Below, piece after piece: positions 32,601 to 40,967 of a DNA stretch of 64,000 nucleotides (its first letter is position 1; each line of letters begins with the position of its first letter). The DNA comes from Brevibacterium oceani (GTDB lineage Bacteria; Actinomycetota; Actinomycetes; Actinomycetales; Brevibacteriaceae): contig NZ_JABKDE010000002.1 of assembly GCF_013623835.1 (NCBI RefSeq), positions 496,001 through 560,000 on the forward strand, in the 5' to 3' direction. Below the pieces are notes generated by a model. The model searched no databases. It was not told the DNA's origin and was given only the letters and a program-made list of their open reading frames with translations. Made by a program: the position numbers and the translations under genes.

Positions 32601-33531
32601 TCGTCACCGCGATCCCGACGAGCACACCGAGCGCGCTGATGACCGTCGTCGTGCTCACCAGGGATCCGTCGACAGGTGTGAGCAGGTCCAGCAGCAGAGC
32701 ACCCAGGAGGTTGCCGAACAGTGAGAACAGGCTGAGCAGGAGCACGCCGAGGCGGGCGACCGTGAGCGAGGTGAGTCCGATGAAGATGACGCCCAAGGCT
32801 CCGCCGAGGAGGAACCACCACTGCGTGGGTTGAACCGGAAAGCCCGTCCACCGCACTCCGGCAGCCAGGATGATCGCGGAGACGAGAACCGTGGCTGCCA
32901 GGCCGACCGCGAAATTCACCGTCGTGGCCACGACCGCCGAGTTCGTCGCCGCCTTGATTCGACCGTTGCAGGCCTGCTGGACGGATGTCAGGGCGCCTGA
33001 GGCGAAGGGCAGCAGGGGAGCCCAGAGCGGAACTCCGAGGAGAAGTCGTTCTCTGGCGCCGTACACAAGGGCGGCGAGGACGATGAGGACGCCGAGGATG
33101 CGCAGGAGGCTCAGCGACTGCCTGCCTCCCGGCGGCAGACGGGTGGAATCGACGATGAGACCGCCGGTGACCTGACCCGAGACGAAGGCCATCGTTAACA
33201 TCGCCACGCCCATGATCGGCACCGTCGTCGCCTGCGCGACGACGACCAGGGCTCCGCTGAGCCCGCCGAGGAGCGTCCACCAGGGCATCGTGCCGGTGCG
33301 CACGAGTCTGCTGAGCACGATCGCCGCCCCGCGGGAACGTCGTGAGCTCACCAGCACCGTGCCGACGATGAGCAGGCCGGTGACGAATGAGACGAGCGCG
33401 GCGAAGACCGCGTGTCCGAGGACGGGACCGAGGAAGGAATTGGCGCGTCCCTGCAGGGACATCGCGGCCCCGGCGATGATCGTGACGACACCGGCGACGA
33501 GGACGGGAAGGAGCGAAGAGGGCGACCTCAC
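32554..33531 (-). CDS. DMT superfamily (DUF606/YdcZ-like) inner membrane transporter
   Basis: 325-residue protein with about ten hydrophobic helices arranged as two DUF606-like halves, each starting with a small-residue-rich helix (VTIIAGAAMSLQGRANSFLG and LPFASGALTSVQQACNGRI). Family members are putative small-molecule exporters. No substrate clue in the neighbourhood. Its 3' end overlaps the M20 hydrolase by 47 bp on the other strand, with coding sequence of both genes in the overlap. Confidence 0.83.
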   Translation of the reverse strand: MRSPSSLLPVLVAGVVTIIAGAAMSLQGRANSFLGPVLGHAVFAALVSFVTGLLIVGTVLVSSRRSRGAAIVLSRLVRTGTMPWWTLLGGLSGALVVVAQATTVPIMGVAMLTMAFVSGQVTGGLIVDSTRLPPGGRQSLSLLRILGVLIVLAALVYGARERLLLGVPLWAPLLPFASGALTSVQQACNGRIKAATNSAVVATTVNFAVGLAATVLVSAIILAAGVRWTGFPVQPTQWWFLLGGALGVIFIGLTSLTVARLGVLLLSLFSLFGNLLGALLLDLLTPVDGSLVSTTTVISALGVLVGIAVTITPSAGSPRGPSSRT

Positions 33532-33541
33532 CGGGTGGGGA

Positions 33542-33745
33542 TCAGGCGCTCTGCGTCAGCGGCATGATCTTGCGGCGCAGCCACACCGTGCGCACTCCGC
33601 CGACGGAGATGCGGGCGCGGGCGAGCTCCCATTTGTCGTATTCCGCTTCGTCATTGAGCTCCTGCAGGCTGACCGAACGCGGGACATCCCGGGAGAACGA
33701 GACCTTCCGGAACTCGTAGGTCATACGTGGTCGCTGACGTTTCAT
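33542..33745 (-). CDS. DUF5703 family small protein
   Basis: 67 residues, basic, with the recognisable actinobacterial pattern YEFRKVSFSRDV, EAEYDKWELARARI and VWLRRKI. Function unknown. A TAGGGT -10 box (minus strand, 33752-33757) is 6 nt from the ATG at 33745, supporting that start and a leaderless mRNA; an internal ATG lies seven codons later. Divergent from the histidine phosphatase gene. Confidence 0.8.
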   Translation of the reverse strand: MKRQRPRMTYEFRKVSFSRDVPRSVSLQELNDEAEYDKWELARARISVGGVRTVWLRRKIMPLTQSA

Positions 33746-33782
33746 AGGCCCACCCTAGACGATCTGGGCTAGTCTTGATGGC

Positions 33783-34478
33783 ATGCCCGTCATCGTACTT
33801 CTGCGGCACGGCATCTCCAGTGCCAACACGGCAGGAATCCTGGCCGGACGTGCCCCCGGCGTGTCGCTGACCGACGAGGGAGTCAGTGCGCTCGAAGCAA
33901 ATCTCGCGCTGCTGCCGCACCGCCGATTCTCCCGACTCCTCCATTCGCCGCTGACCCGATGCGTCGAGACCGCCGCGATCGCCCAGAAGACCGTCGAGAG
34001 CGATGTCGTCGGCATCGACGAGGCCTTCGTCGAACTCGACTACGGGGACTGGACGGGACGCGAACTCAAGGTGCTGGGACGGGAACCGATGTGGGAGACC
34101 GTGCTCAGGACTCCCTCGAAGGCGCGGTTCCCCGGAGGGGAATCCATCGCCGAGGCTGCTGGGCGATCCGCGTCCCGCATCGCTGAGATCGTCGCCGAGC
34201 TCAAGGCAGAAGAGGATCGCGAGCGCGCAGAGGCGGGGGAGACGGAAACGAAGGCGCCGCCTCGGTGGGCGATGATCGTCTCCCACGGCGACATCATCAA
34301 GGCGATCGTCGCCGACGCCCTGGGCATGCCTCTCGATGACTTCCAGCGGCTGAGTGTGGCCCCTGGTTCGTTCACCGTCATCGACCATTCGGGCGAGCGG
34401 CCGGTGCTCGCCGCGATGTCGGTCACCGCCGCCGGTCTCGCCCAATCGAACACTGTCGGCGGCGGCGGAATGCGCTGA
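33783..34478 (+). CDS. Histidine phosphatase family protein (MSMEG_4193-like)
   Basis: 231-residue phosphoglycerate-mutase-like phosphatase. Catalytic RHGISSANTAG near the N-terminus, SPLTRCVETA, and the second histidine in IVSHGDIIKAIVADALG. Most like the actinobacterial MSMEG_4193 subgroup, which has no defined substrate. A TAGTCT -10 box at 33770-33775 lies 7 nt before the ATG, so the mRNA is probably leaderless. In many actinobacteria this gene sits near the DUF3090, SCO1664 and mshC genes, as here about 3 kb away. Confidence 0.87.
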   Translation: MPVIVLLRHGISSANTAGILAGRAPGVSLTDEGVSALEANLALLPHRRFSRLLHSPLTRCVETAAIAQKTVESDVVGIDEAFVELDYGDWTGRELKVLGREPMWETVLRTPSKARFPGGESIAEAAGRSASRIAEIVAELKAEEDRERAEAGETETKAPPRWAMIVSHGDIIKAIVADALGMPLDDFQRLSVAPGSFTVIDHSGERPVLAAMSVTAAGLAQSNTVGGGGMR

Positions 34479-34482
34479 TCCC

Positions 34483-35316
34483 TCAGACGGCGGCGAGGAC
34501 TCCGGTGCCGAGCAGGATGTAGAGCACGATGCCCAAGGCCACGCGGTACCAGACGAAGATGCCGAAGGACCTCGTCTGCACATACTTCAGGAACCAGTGG
34601 ATGACGACGAGGCCGAGCCCGAAGGAGATGAGTGTGGCGAGTGCCGTCGGACCCCAGCCGAGCACCATGTCCGTGCTGCCGAGGCTCTTGTAGACGCTGA
34701 AGAAGCCGGACCCCACGACGGCGGGGATGGCGAGCAGGAACGAGTACCGCGCCGCCTCGGGGCGGGAGAAGCCCATGAATCGTCCGGCCATGATCGTGCC
34801 GCCGGACCGGGAGACGCCGGGAACGAGGGCGAGCGACTGAGCGAGCCCGAAGAGCAGGCCCTGCCCCCAGGTCATGCCGTCCAAGGTCCGCTCCTTCTTC
34901 CCCACCCAGTCAGCGAGACCGATGACGAGGCCGAAGACGATGAGCATCGTCGCGGTGATCCACAGGCTGCGCAGCGCTCCCTCGATGGCGTCCTGGAAGA
35001 GGAGGCCCAGCACGACGATGGGAATCGAACCGATGATGATCAGCCAGCCCAGCCGCACCTCGGGGTCTCTGCGGTCGTGCCGACCGACCAGGGCCTTGCA
35101 CCACTTGGAGATGATCGAGACGATATCGCGCCAGAAATAGACGACCACGGCCGCCTCGGTGCCGATCTGGATGATCGCAGTGAAGAACGCACCAGGGTCG
35201 GACCCGGGGAGCATGAGCTCACCGACGATCCGCACATGCGCCGAGGATGAGATCGGGAGGAACTCGGTGAGTGCCTGCACGATTCCGAGCACGGCAGCGA
35301 CCAGCCAGTCGTACAT
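34483..35316 (-). CDS. uppP: Undecaprenyl-diphosphatase UppP (BacA)
   Basis: 277-residue integral membrane enzyme recycling undecaprenyl diphosphate for peptidoglycan synthesis and giving bacitracin tolerance. Both family motifs are intact: GIVQALTEFLPISSSAH in the first helix and the PGVSRSGGTIMAGRF segment. About eight hydrophobic helices. Start ATG 35316 has AAGGAG just upstream; the frame opens earlier at 35379 without such a site. Its stop is 5 bp from the convergent phosphatase stop. Confidence 0.94.
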   Translation of the reverse strand: MYDWLVAAVLGIVQALTEFLPISSSAHVRIVGELMLPGSDPGAFFTAIIQIGTEAAVVVYFWRDIVSIISKWCKALVGRHDRRDPEVRLGWLIIIGSIPIVVLGLLFQDAIEGALRSLWITATMLIVFGLVIGLADWVGKKERTLDGMTWGQGLLFGLAQSLALVPGVSRSGGTIMAGRFMGFSRPEAARYSFLLAIPAVVGSGFFSVYKSLGSTDMVLGWGPTALATLISFGLGLVVIHWFLKYVQTRSFGIFVWYRVALGIVLYILLGTGVLAAV

Positions 35317-35384
35317 ACGACTCCTTGTGAAAGTGGGTGGGAACGCAACCACGGTAGTCGGCAGATCGGGTAACCTCAAGAAGC

Positions 35385-36284
35385 ATGAAGCACCAAAGCA
35401 TCGGCCAGACCGGACTCGACGTCAGCGACGTGGGTCTCGGGACCTTCGAATGGGGTCACCGGATCGACGCCCAGGCCGCCCAACGACTCGTCGAGGAGTA
35501 CAACGATGCAGGTGGGAACCTCATCGAGCTGCCCAGTGCGCATCATTTCGCCGCCGAGGTGATCGCCCAGCTGAGACTTCCCGAAGAGATGCTGATGATG
35601 GCCCGTGTGGGCGTGTCCATGAGTGAGACGGACCACATCGAGGTCGGTCTCGGACGGGCACGGATCCTGTCCCAGGTCGACTCTCTGCTGCGCAGCATCG
35701 GTCGGGGCCACCTCGACGTGCTCGTCCTCGACGTCTTCGATGCGGACGTCGACAGGGCGGAGACCGCCTCGGCGATCGACACGCTGCTCACGCTCGGAAA
35801 GATCCGCTACGTCGGCGTCTCCCACCACACCGGCTGGCAGCTCGCGGAGATGCGCGGAGCCGGGATCCCGATCTCGTGCGCTGTGGCCGAGTACTCACTG
35901 CTCAACCGGGCGGCCGAGGACGATCTCGTCCCCGCCGCCGACTACGCAGGGGTGGGACTCATCGCCGGTGCCGGCCTCGGCCGCGGCGTGCTCACGGACA
36001 AATACCGGAATGCGACCCCGCAGGACTCCCGGCTGGCCGGGGAACTCGCGGACTATGTCACGGAGTATCTCGACGATGGGACGAACCGGGTGCTCGCCGG
36101 GGTGCGTCGGGCCGCCTCGGCGCTCGGCGTGTCGACGACGGACATCGCGTTGGCCTTCAACCGCCATCGCGGTGTTGCGTGCACCCTGGTCTCTCCGCGC
36201 ACATCGTCCCAGCTCGCCGAGATCACCGGCAGCGACGTCGATCTGGCCGACGAGATCGCCGAGGTGCTCGAGCAGATCTCCTGA
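35385..36284 (+). CDS. Aldo/keto reductase homologue lacking the catalytic tetrad
   Basis: 299 residues with an aldo/keto reductase frame: start MKHQSIGQTGLDVSDVGLGT, middle GKIRYVGVSHHTGWQ, EYSLLNR and GLGRGVLTDKY. But the four catalytic positions differ from the family by eye alignment. The Asp and Tyr of the usual LDTAxxYG are Glu and His (LIELPSAHH), the Lys of ATKxG is Arg (MMARVG), and the His of LyqvHxwD is Asp (LVLDVFD). It may bind NADP or a ligand without reducing. A TAACCT -10 box at 35371-35376 implies a leaderless mRNA. Confidence 0.82.
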   Translation: MKHQSIGQTGLDVSDVGLGTFEWGHRIDAQAAQRLVEEYNDAGGNLIELPSAHHFAAEVIAQLRLPEEMLMMARVGVSMSETDHIEVGLGRARILSQVDSLLRSIGRGHLDVLVLDVFDADVDRAETASAIDTLLTLGKIRYVGVSHHTGWQLAEMRGAGIPISCAVAEYSLLNRAAEDDLVPAADYAGVGLIAGAGLGRGVLTDKYRNATPQDSRLAGELADYVTEYLDDGTNRVLAGVRRAASALGVSTTDIALAFNRHRGVACTLVSPRTSSQLAEITGSDVDLADEIAEVLEQIS

Positions 36285-36336
36285 CTCCCGGGCGGATCTG
36301 TGATCCCGGGGCGGATCCGCTCAAGCGGAATCGAGC

Positions 36337-36597
36337 TCAGTCGTCCTCGTCGTCCTCGGGCCCGAACACGTCGTCATCGTCCTTCGCGTCCTCGACGTCG
36401 TCGAAGAGCTCGAAGGGAGTCACCTCGTCGAATGCGGTGTAGATCGCATCTTCGTAGATTTCGAAGGCGTCGGCCAATGCCATATAAGCCGCTTCGACTC
36501 TGGGGTCTTGGTCTCCGGTGCGGTGTGCGGATGCAGCGTAGTGCTCTCTCACTGCTTCGAGGAATGCGTCCAGGGCCTCACGAGGATCAGTGCTCAT
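36337..36597 (-). CDS. Small acidic actinobacterial protein
   Basis: 86 residues: a helical N-terminal part (ALDAFLEAVREHYAASAHR, then AYMALADAFEIYEDAIYTAF) and a strongly acidic tail of Asp and Glu. Homologues in related genera are, to my recollection, labelled primosomal protein without experimental basis. A TACATT -10 box (minus strand, 36604-36609) lies 6 nt before the ATG. Divergent from DUF3090. Confidence 0.72.
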   Translation of the reverse strand: MSTDPREALDAFLEAVREHYAASAHRTGDQDPRVEAAYMALADAFEIYEDAIYTAFDEVTPFELFDDVEDAKDDDDVFGPEDDEDD

Positions 36598-36654
36598 GAC
36601 TCAAATGTATCCCAGGCCGGAGTCACATGTAAGGGTTTCGACTAGGCTGAAGAC

Positions 36655-37218
36655 ATGGCAGCTCTGTACGACCACCCCACACCGGATCGTTTCGTCGTCG
36701 GCACGATCGGACTCCCGGGGGAGAGGACCTTCCTCCTCCAGGCGAAGTCGGGAAACTCACTGACGACCGTGGTCGTGGAGAAGGAGCAGGTTGAGATCCT
36801 CGCCGACCGAGTCACCGAACTGCTCGACATGGTGATGATCAAGGACCCCACCGCCCGGGTGCCGCAGACGGCACTTGATGATCGCATCGACAATGCCGGG
36901 CTGAATGTGCCGATCGAACCGGAGTTCCGCGTGGGCACCATGAGCCTGGGCTGGGACACCGTCAAACACGAACTCGTCATCGAATGCTTCGAACTCACCG
37001 AGGCCGACGCTCAGGCGGGCACCTCCGCGGACCCGGACGACGACGAGGTCGAACGCGAAGTGCTGCGCGTGGTCCTCGACGCGGCCGCCGCCCGCGAGTT
37101 CTCCCGCCGCGGAGAGCAGGTCGTCAGCGCCGGACGCGGCGACTGCCCGTTCTGCTCGCTCCCGCTCGAACCCGACGGTCACCTCTGCCCGCGGGCCAAC
37201 GGGATCCCGCGCGCCTGA
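36655..37218 (+). CDS. DUF3090 family protein
   Basis: 187 residues. Conserved N-terminus DRFVVGTIGLPGERTFLLQAKSG and a C-terminal cysteine motif CPFCSLPLEPDGHLCPRANG that looks like a small zinc site. Function unknown. It is almost always followed by a SCO1664-type kinase-like gene, as here 3 nt downstream, and often by mshC, suggesting a link to mycothiol or redox metabolism (inference). TAGGCT at 36643-36648 is 6 nt before the ATG, giving a leaderless mRNA. Confidence 0.9.
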   Translation: MAALYDHPTPDRFVVGTIGLPGERTFLLQAKSGNSLTTVVVEKEQVEILADRVTELLDMVMIKDPTARVPQTALDDRIDNAGLNVPIEPEFRVGTMSLGWDTVKHELVIECFELTEADAQAGTSADPDDDEVEREVLRVVLDAAAAREFSRRGEQVVSAGRGDCPFCSLPLEPDGHLCPRANGIPRA

Positions 37219-37221
37219 CCA

Positions 37222-38037
37222 GTGATGGACCACAGCCTCCTCATCGACGCGCTCACGACCGGCGACTGGACCGAGATGGGATCGATCCCGCGGGCCAGCA
37301 ACGACACCCGACTGCTCGTGATCGAACACGCCGGCCGCGCGTTCAAGGCCGTGTACAAGCCCATCTCCGGTGAACGACCGCTCCACGACTTCCCACCGGC
37401 GAGCCTCGCCCTGCGGGAGGTCGCAGCCTACCGACTCAGCGCGACTCTCGGCCTCGACGTGGTGCCGCCGACCGTGCTTCGCGATGATCTGCCCGCCGGC
37501 CGGGGTTCCCTGCAGGCCTATGTCGAATCCTCCGAGGACGAGGAGGCCGTGACCCTGAGCGCGGTGACCGCGATCTCGCCCGATCACGTCCCGATCTTCG
37601 CTCTGCGCACCGAGGACGGTCGCGACCTCGTGCTCTCACACAGTGTGTCCGAGGGGCTGCGGGCCGTCGCCTTCTTCGATCTGCTGGCCAACAACGCCGA
37701 CCGGAAGGCCGGACACGTCATCACCGGCAGCTGTCTGCCGAGCATCGCCTCGTCCGACATCGGCATCTTCGGCATCGACAACGGTCTGACCTTCCACACC
37801 GAGGAGAAGCTGCGCACCGTGCTCTGGGGCTTCTCCCGAGCCTCTTTCCACGCCGACGAGATCGATGCCCTCGAATCAGTCGCTGCAATGGACGAGCCGC
37901 TGCGCTCCGCCCTGGCCGACTGCCTGTCGGAGGCCGAACTGGAAGCCCTGTCCGACCGCGCTGCGGCCCTTCTGGCAGGGGAGTTCTTCCTCGAAGCGCC
38001 CGAAGACCGCACCGTCATCCCCTGGCCCCCGATCTGA
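37222..38037 (+). CDS. SCO1664 family (PI3/4-kinase-like) protein
   Basis: 271 residues. The family has a degenerate phosphatidylinositol-kinase-like fold; visible motifs are AFKAVYKPISGERPL (lysine region), PPTVLRD, FDLLANNADRKAGHVI (catalytic-loop-like Asn-Asn-x-Asp-Arg) and IFGIDNGLTFH (DFG-like). Real activity is untested as far as I know. The start could be GTG 37222 or ATG 37225. Follows DUF3090 by 3 nt and precedes mshC by 75 bp. Confidence 0.87.
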   Translation: MMDHSLLIDALTTGDWTEMGSIPRASNDTRLLVIEHAGRAFKAVYKPISGERPLHDFPPASLALREVAAYRLSATLGLDVVPPTVLRDDLPAGRGSLQAYVESSEDEEAVTLSAVTAISPDHVPIFALRTEDGRDLVLSHSVSEGLRAVAFFDLLANNADRKAGHVITGSCLPSIASSDIGIFGIDNGLTFHTEEKLRTVLWGFSRASFHADEIDALESVAAMDEPLRSALADCLSEAELEALSDRAAALLAGEFFLEAPEDRTVIPWPPI

Positions 38038-38112
38038 GCGGCGGGAAGGGGTCAGAAGAGTCACGTCGGACCCGAAGTGCCGAACGCCGGTGACTCGGTT
38101 AGGCTGGGTGCC

Positions 38113-39372
38113 GTGAAGTCATGGCCCGAACCTCAACTGCCCCGTCTGACCAGCACCGGCAAGGTGCCCACAGTGTTCGACACGAGCTCCCGCAGCCCGC
38201 GCCGTCTGCGTGGCAAGGATCAGACGGCTCGCCTGTACGTCTGCGGCATCACCCCCTACGACGCGACGCATCTCGGGCATGCCGCCACCTATGTGGCCTT
38301 CGACCTGCTCAACCGCGTCTGGCGCGATGCCGGACTCGACGTCGTCTACGTACAGAACACCACCGATGTCGATGATCCGCTGCTCGAACGCGCCGACGCC
38401 ACCGGTGTCGACTGGCGCGAACTCGCCTCCTCACAGATCCAGCTCTTCCGCGACGATATGGAAGCCCTGCGGGTGATCCCGCCGCGCGACTTCATCGGCG
38501 TCGTCGAATCCGTCGTCGAGATCGCCGCCGCCGTGCGCGACCTTGTCGCGAAGGGTGCGGCCTACACTCTCGAGAACGGCGATGTCTACTACCGCGTCTC
38601 GACCCCGATCACCCCGCCCTTCGGCACCGTCAGCCATGACGATGCGAAGACCATGGCGGAGCTGTCGGCAGAACGCGGCGGCGACCCGGACACCCCGGGC
38701 AAGGACAACCCGATCGACCCGCTTCTGTGGAGGGCCGAACGTGAGGGCGAACCCTCCTGGGACGGCGGAACGCTGGGACGCGGCCGCCCCGGCTGGCATG
38801 TCGAATGCACCGTCATCGTCGATGAGTACGCGGCTCTTCCCCTCGATGTGCAGGGCGGCGGCAACGACCTCATCTTCCCGCACCACGAGATGAGCGCGGC
38901 CCATGCCGCGGCCTGGCGAGAGACGCCGATGGCGAAGACGTACATGCACACCGGCATGGTCGGCCTCGACGGCGAGAAGATGAGCAAGTCCAAGGGCAAC
39001 CTCGTGCTCGTCTCCGAGCTGCGCGAACGCGGAGTCGACCCCATGGTCATCCGGACTGTGATCCTGGCCAATCACTACCGCACCGACTGGAGCTTCTCCG
39101 AGGACCAGCTCGAGGTCGCCGAGGCTCGCCTGCAGGCATGGCGACACGCCGCGAAATGCGAATCCGAATGCCGCGAGGGTCTGCGCGGACACATCATCGG
39201 CCTGCTCCGCGAAGCGCTGACAGATGATCTCGACAGCCCACGGGCCCTGGGCATCCTCGATGAGTGGGCCGACCACTATGCCGATTCCGAAGGTGCTGAG
39301 TCCGATGCCGTCAGCGGCGACCGGGTCGCCGACGCGGTGGACGCGCTGCTCGGCATCCGTCTGTTCGACTGA
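38113..39372 (+). CDS. mshC: Mycothiol ligase MshC (L-cysteine:GlcN-Ins ligase)
   Basis: 419-residue ATP-dependent ligase joining cysteine to glucosaminyl-inositol in mycothiol synthesis. It is a cysteinyl-tRNA-synthetase relative: YVCGITPYDATHLGHA holds the HIGH-type motif and the zinc cysteine, WHVEC and HHEMSAAH the other ligand region, and KMSKSKGN the KMSKS motif. It is shorter than CysS and lacks the anticodon domain. I choose GTG 38113 (KSWPEPQLP follows); TAGGCT at 38100-38105 sits 7 nt upstream, implying a leaderless message. Confidence 0.92.
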   Translation: MKSWPEPQLPRLTSTGKVPTVFDTSSRSPRRLRGKDQTARLYVCGITPYDATHLGHAATYVAFDLLNRVWRDAGLDVVYVQNTTDVDDPLLERADATGVDWRELASSQIQLFRDDMEALRVIPPRDFIGVVESVVEIAAAVRDLVAKGAAYTLENGDVYYRVSTPITPPFGTVSHDDAKTMAELSAERGGDPDTPGKDNPIDPLLWRAEREGEPSWDGGTLGRGRPGWHVECTVIVDEYAALPLDVQGGGNDLIFPHHEMSAAHAAAWRETPMAKTYMHTGMVGLDGEKMSKSKGNLVLVSELRERGVDPMVIRTVILANHYRTDWSFSEDQLEVAEARLQAWRHAAKCESECREGLRGHIIGLLREALTDDLDSPRALGILDEWADHYADSEGAESDAVSGDRVADAVDALLGIRLFD

Positions 39373-39411
39373 GGGCACCGGCACTGAGGGCGACGGCGGG
39401 GGAGGCCCGCC

Positions 39412-40242
39412 CTATTTCTCGCGGCCGCGTTTGCGCAGATAGCGTTCGAACTCGGCCGCGATCGCATCCCCGCTGGCCTCGGGCAGGTCAGCGGAGTCAT
39501 TGAGCTCTTCGAGACCCTTGACGAGCTCTGCCAGATTCGGGTTGAGGGACACGAGCTCATCGGCGCCGAGCTCCCACGCCCGGCTCTCCTCCTCGAGCAC
39601 GTGGATGTCGACCTCCACTCCGGCGTATCGCTCGACGGCCTTGGCCAGGGCCAGTTCGGCCTTCGGCGACGGTGAGTCGGCCAGATAGTCCGGCACTCCC
39701 ACCCACAGGTTGATCGCCCGGACACCTCGCCACTGACAGGCCACACCGAGGAGTCCGAGGATCCCGATCGGCCCTTCGTAGCCGTTGGCATCGATGTCGA
39801 GATCCGCGGCCAGACCGGGGTCCTCGGTGTTGGCCACGACCGGCAGGGGGCGGGTATGCGGGACCTCGGCATGCAGCCCGCCGAGGAGGACGACGGAATC
39901 CTCATCACCGACCTCGGCGAGGACGAGGGACAGGAACTCCCGCCACTTCAGCCCCGGTTCGTGACCGTGGATGACAGTGACCGGCAGTTCGCCGAGGTGG
40001 CCGCGATGCACGGCGACACCGGGCCATGCGATCGTGGCCGTCCCGTCCTCGTCGCGGATGATCTCGGGCTCGGAGAAGCGGAACTCGTAGAAGCCGTCGG
40101 TGTCGAGGATCTCGGAGTCGCTGAGATCCCAGACCTCGATGAGATCCTTGGCCAGCGAACTCGCCGCTTCCGAAGCGTCGGCATCCTGACCTTCGAAGGC
40201 GATGAAGACGAGTGCCCCGGACCCGGATGGAAGAAAGCTCAT
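39412..40242 (-). CDS. PAC2 family protein (proteasome-assembly-chaperone-like)
   Basis: 276-residue member of the PAC2 superfamily, related in fold to archaeal/eukaryotic proteasome assembly chaperones. N-terminal ALVFIAFEGQDADASEAAS and the central VVLLGGLHAEVPHTRPLPVV and GPIGILGLL are typical. No chaperone role is established for bacterial members, but this copy is 5 kb from the proteasome genes. TAGTCT (minus strand, 40249-40254) is 6 nt from the ATG. Its -10 box overlaps that of the divergent HAD gene. Confidence 0.85.
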   Translation of the reverse strand: MSFLPSGSGALVFIAFEGQDADASEAASSLAKDLIEVWDLSDSEILDTDGFYEFRFSEPEIIRDEDGTATIAWPGVAVHRGHLGELPVTVIHGHEPGLKWREFLSLVLAEVGDEDSVVLLGGLHAEVPHTRPLPVVANTEDPGLAADLDIDANGYEGPIGILGLLGVACQWRGVRAINLWVGVPDYLADSPSPKAELALAKAVERYAGVEVDIHVLEEESRAWELGADELVSLNPNLAELVKGLEELNDSADLPEASGDAIAAEFERYLRKRGREK

Positions 40243-40248
40243 GGTTCA

Positions 40249-40258
40249 AGACTACGCT
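40249..40258. promoter_or_regulatory. Overlapping divergent -10 boxes of the PAC2 and HAD genes
   Basis: On the plus strand TACGCT occupies 40253-40258, 6 nt before the HAD ATG (40265). On the minus strand TAGTCT occupies 40249-40254, 6 nt before the PAC2 ATG (40242). The two hexamers share 2 bp, so polymerase probably cannot use both at once. Confidence 0.6.
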
Positions 40259-40264
40259 GGCACC

Positions 40265-40936
40265 ATGACGAATTCTGCCGAAGCCTTCCCTGCCGCGGTC
40301 CTCTGGGACATGGACGGAACCCTGGTCGATACGGAGCCGTACTGGATCAGGGCCGAGACCGAACTGATGAACGCCCACGGCATTCCCTGGTCGGACGAGC
40401 AGGGGCTCGAATTCGTCGGCAACGAGCTCATCACCTCGGCGAGGATGATGCAGGACGCCGGCCTCGAACTTCCCGCCGAAGAGATCGTGACGACGCTGAT
40501 GGATGCGGTGATCGATCAGATCCGCATCTCGGTGCCGTTCCGGCCCGGCGCCCTCGAACTCCTCGCCGAACTCGGGGCCGAGGGAATCCCCTGTGTGATG
40601 GTGACGATGTCGTACCGGCCGCTGGCCGAAGCGGTCATCGCCAGCTGTCCCGACGGCAGCTTTGCCGGGCTCATCGCCGGCGACGAGGTCTCCGCCGGCA
40701 AGCCCGACCCCGAGCCCTATCTCAAGGGTGCGGCCCTGCTCGGGTTCGACCCCGCCGAGTGTGTGGCCCTCGAGGATTCGAGGCCGGGTCTGGCCAGCGC
40801 CGAGGCGGCCGGGACGATCGCCGTGGGAGTGCCCCATCTCGTCGACCTCGAACCCGAGCCGGGTCGGATCCTGTGGGACGGCCTCGACGGCAGAGGCATC
40901 GAGGACCTGCGCGCCCTGCGGAAGCAGTCGGCCTAG
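40265..40936 (+). CDS. HAD family hydrolase (beta-phosphoglucomutase-like)
   Basis: 223-residue HAD phosphatase with motif I WDMDGTLVDTEPYW, motif II VMVTMSYRP, lysine motif GKPDPEPYL and motif IV ALEDSRPGLASAEAAG. The cap is the small helical type of subfamily IA. Substrate is not predictable; likely a sugar phosphate. ATG 40265 is fixed by the -10 box 6 nt upstream, although the frame opens earlier at 40202. Confidence 0.88.
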   Translation: MTNSAEAFPAAVLWDMDGTLVDTEPYWIRAETELMNAHGIPWSDEQGLEFVGNELITSARMMQDAGLELPAEEIVTTLMDAVIDQIRISVPFRPGALELLAELGAEGIPCVMVTMSYRPLAEAVIASCPDGSFAGLIAGDEVSAGKPDPEPYLKGAALLGFDPAECVALEDSRPGLASAEAAGTIAVGVPHLVDLEPEPGRILWDGLDGRGIEDLRALRKQSA

Positions 40937-40967
40937 CTTACGGAAGCCGTCGGCCAGGCCGGTCGCT

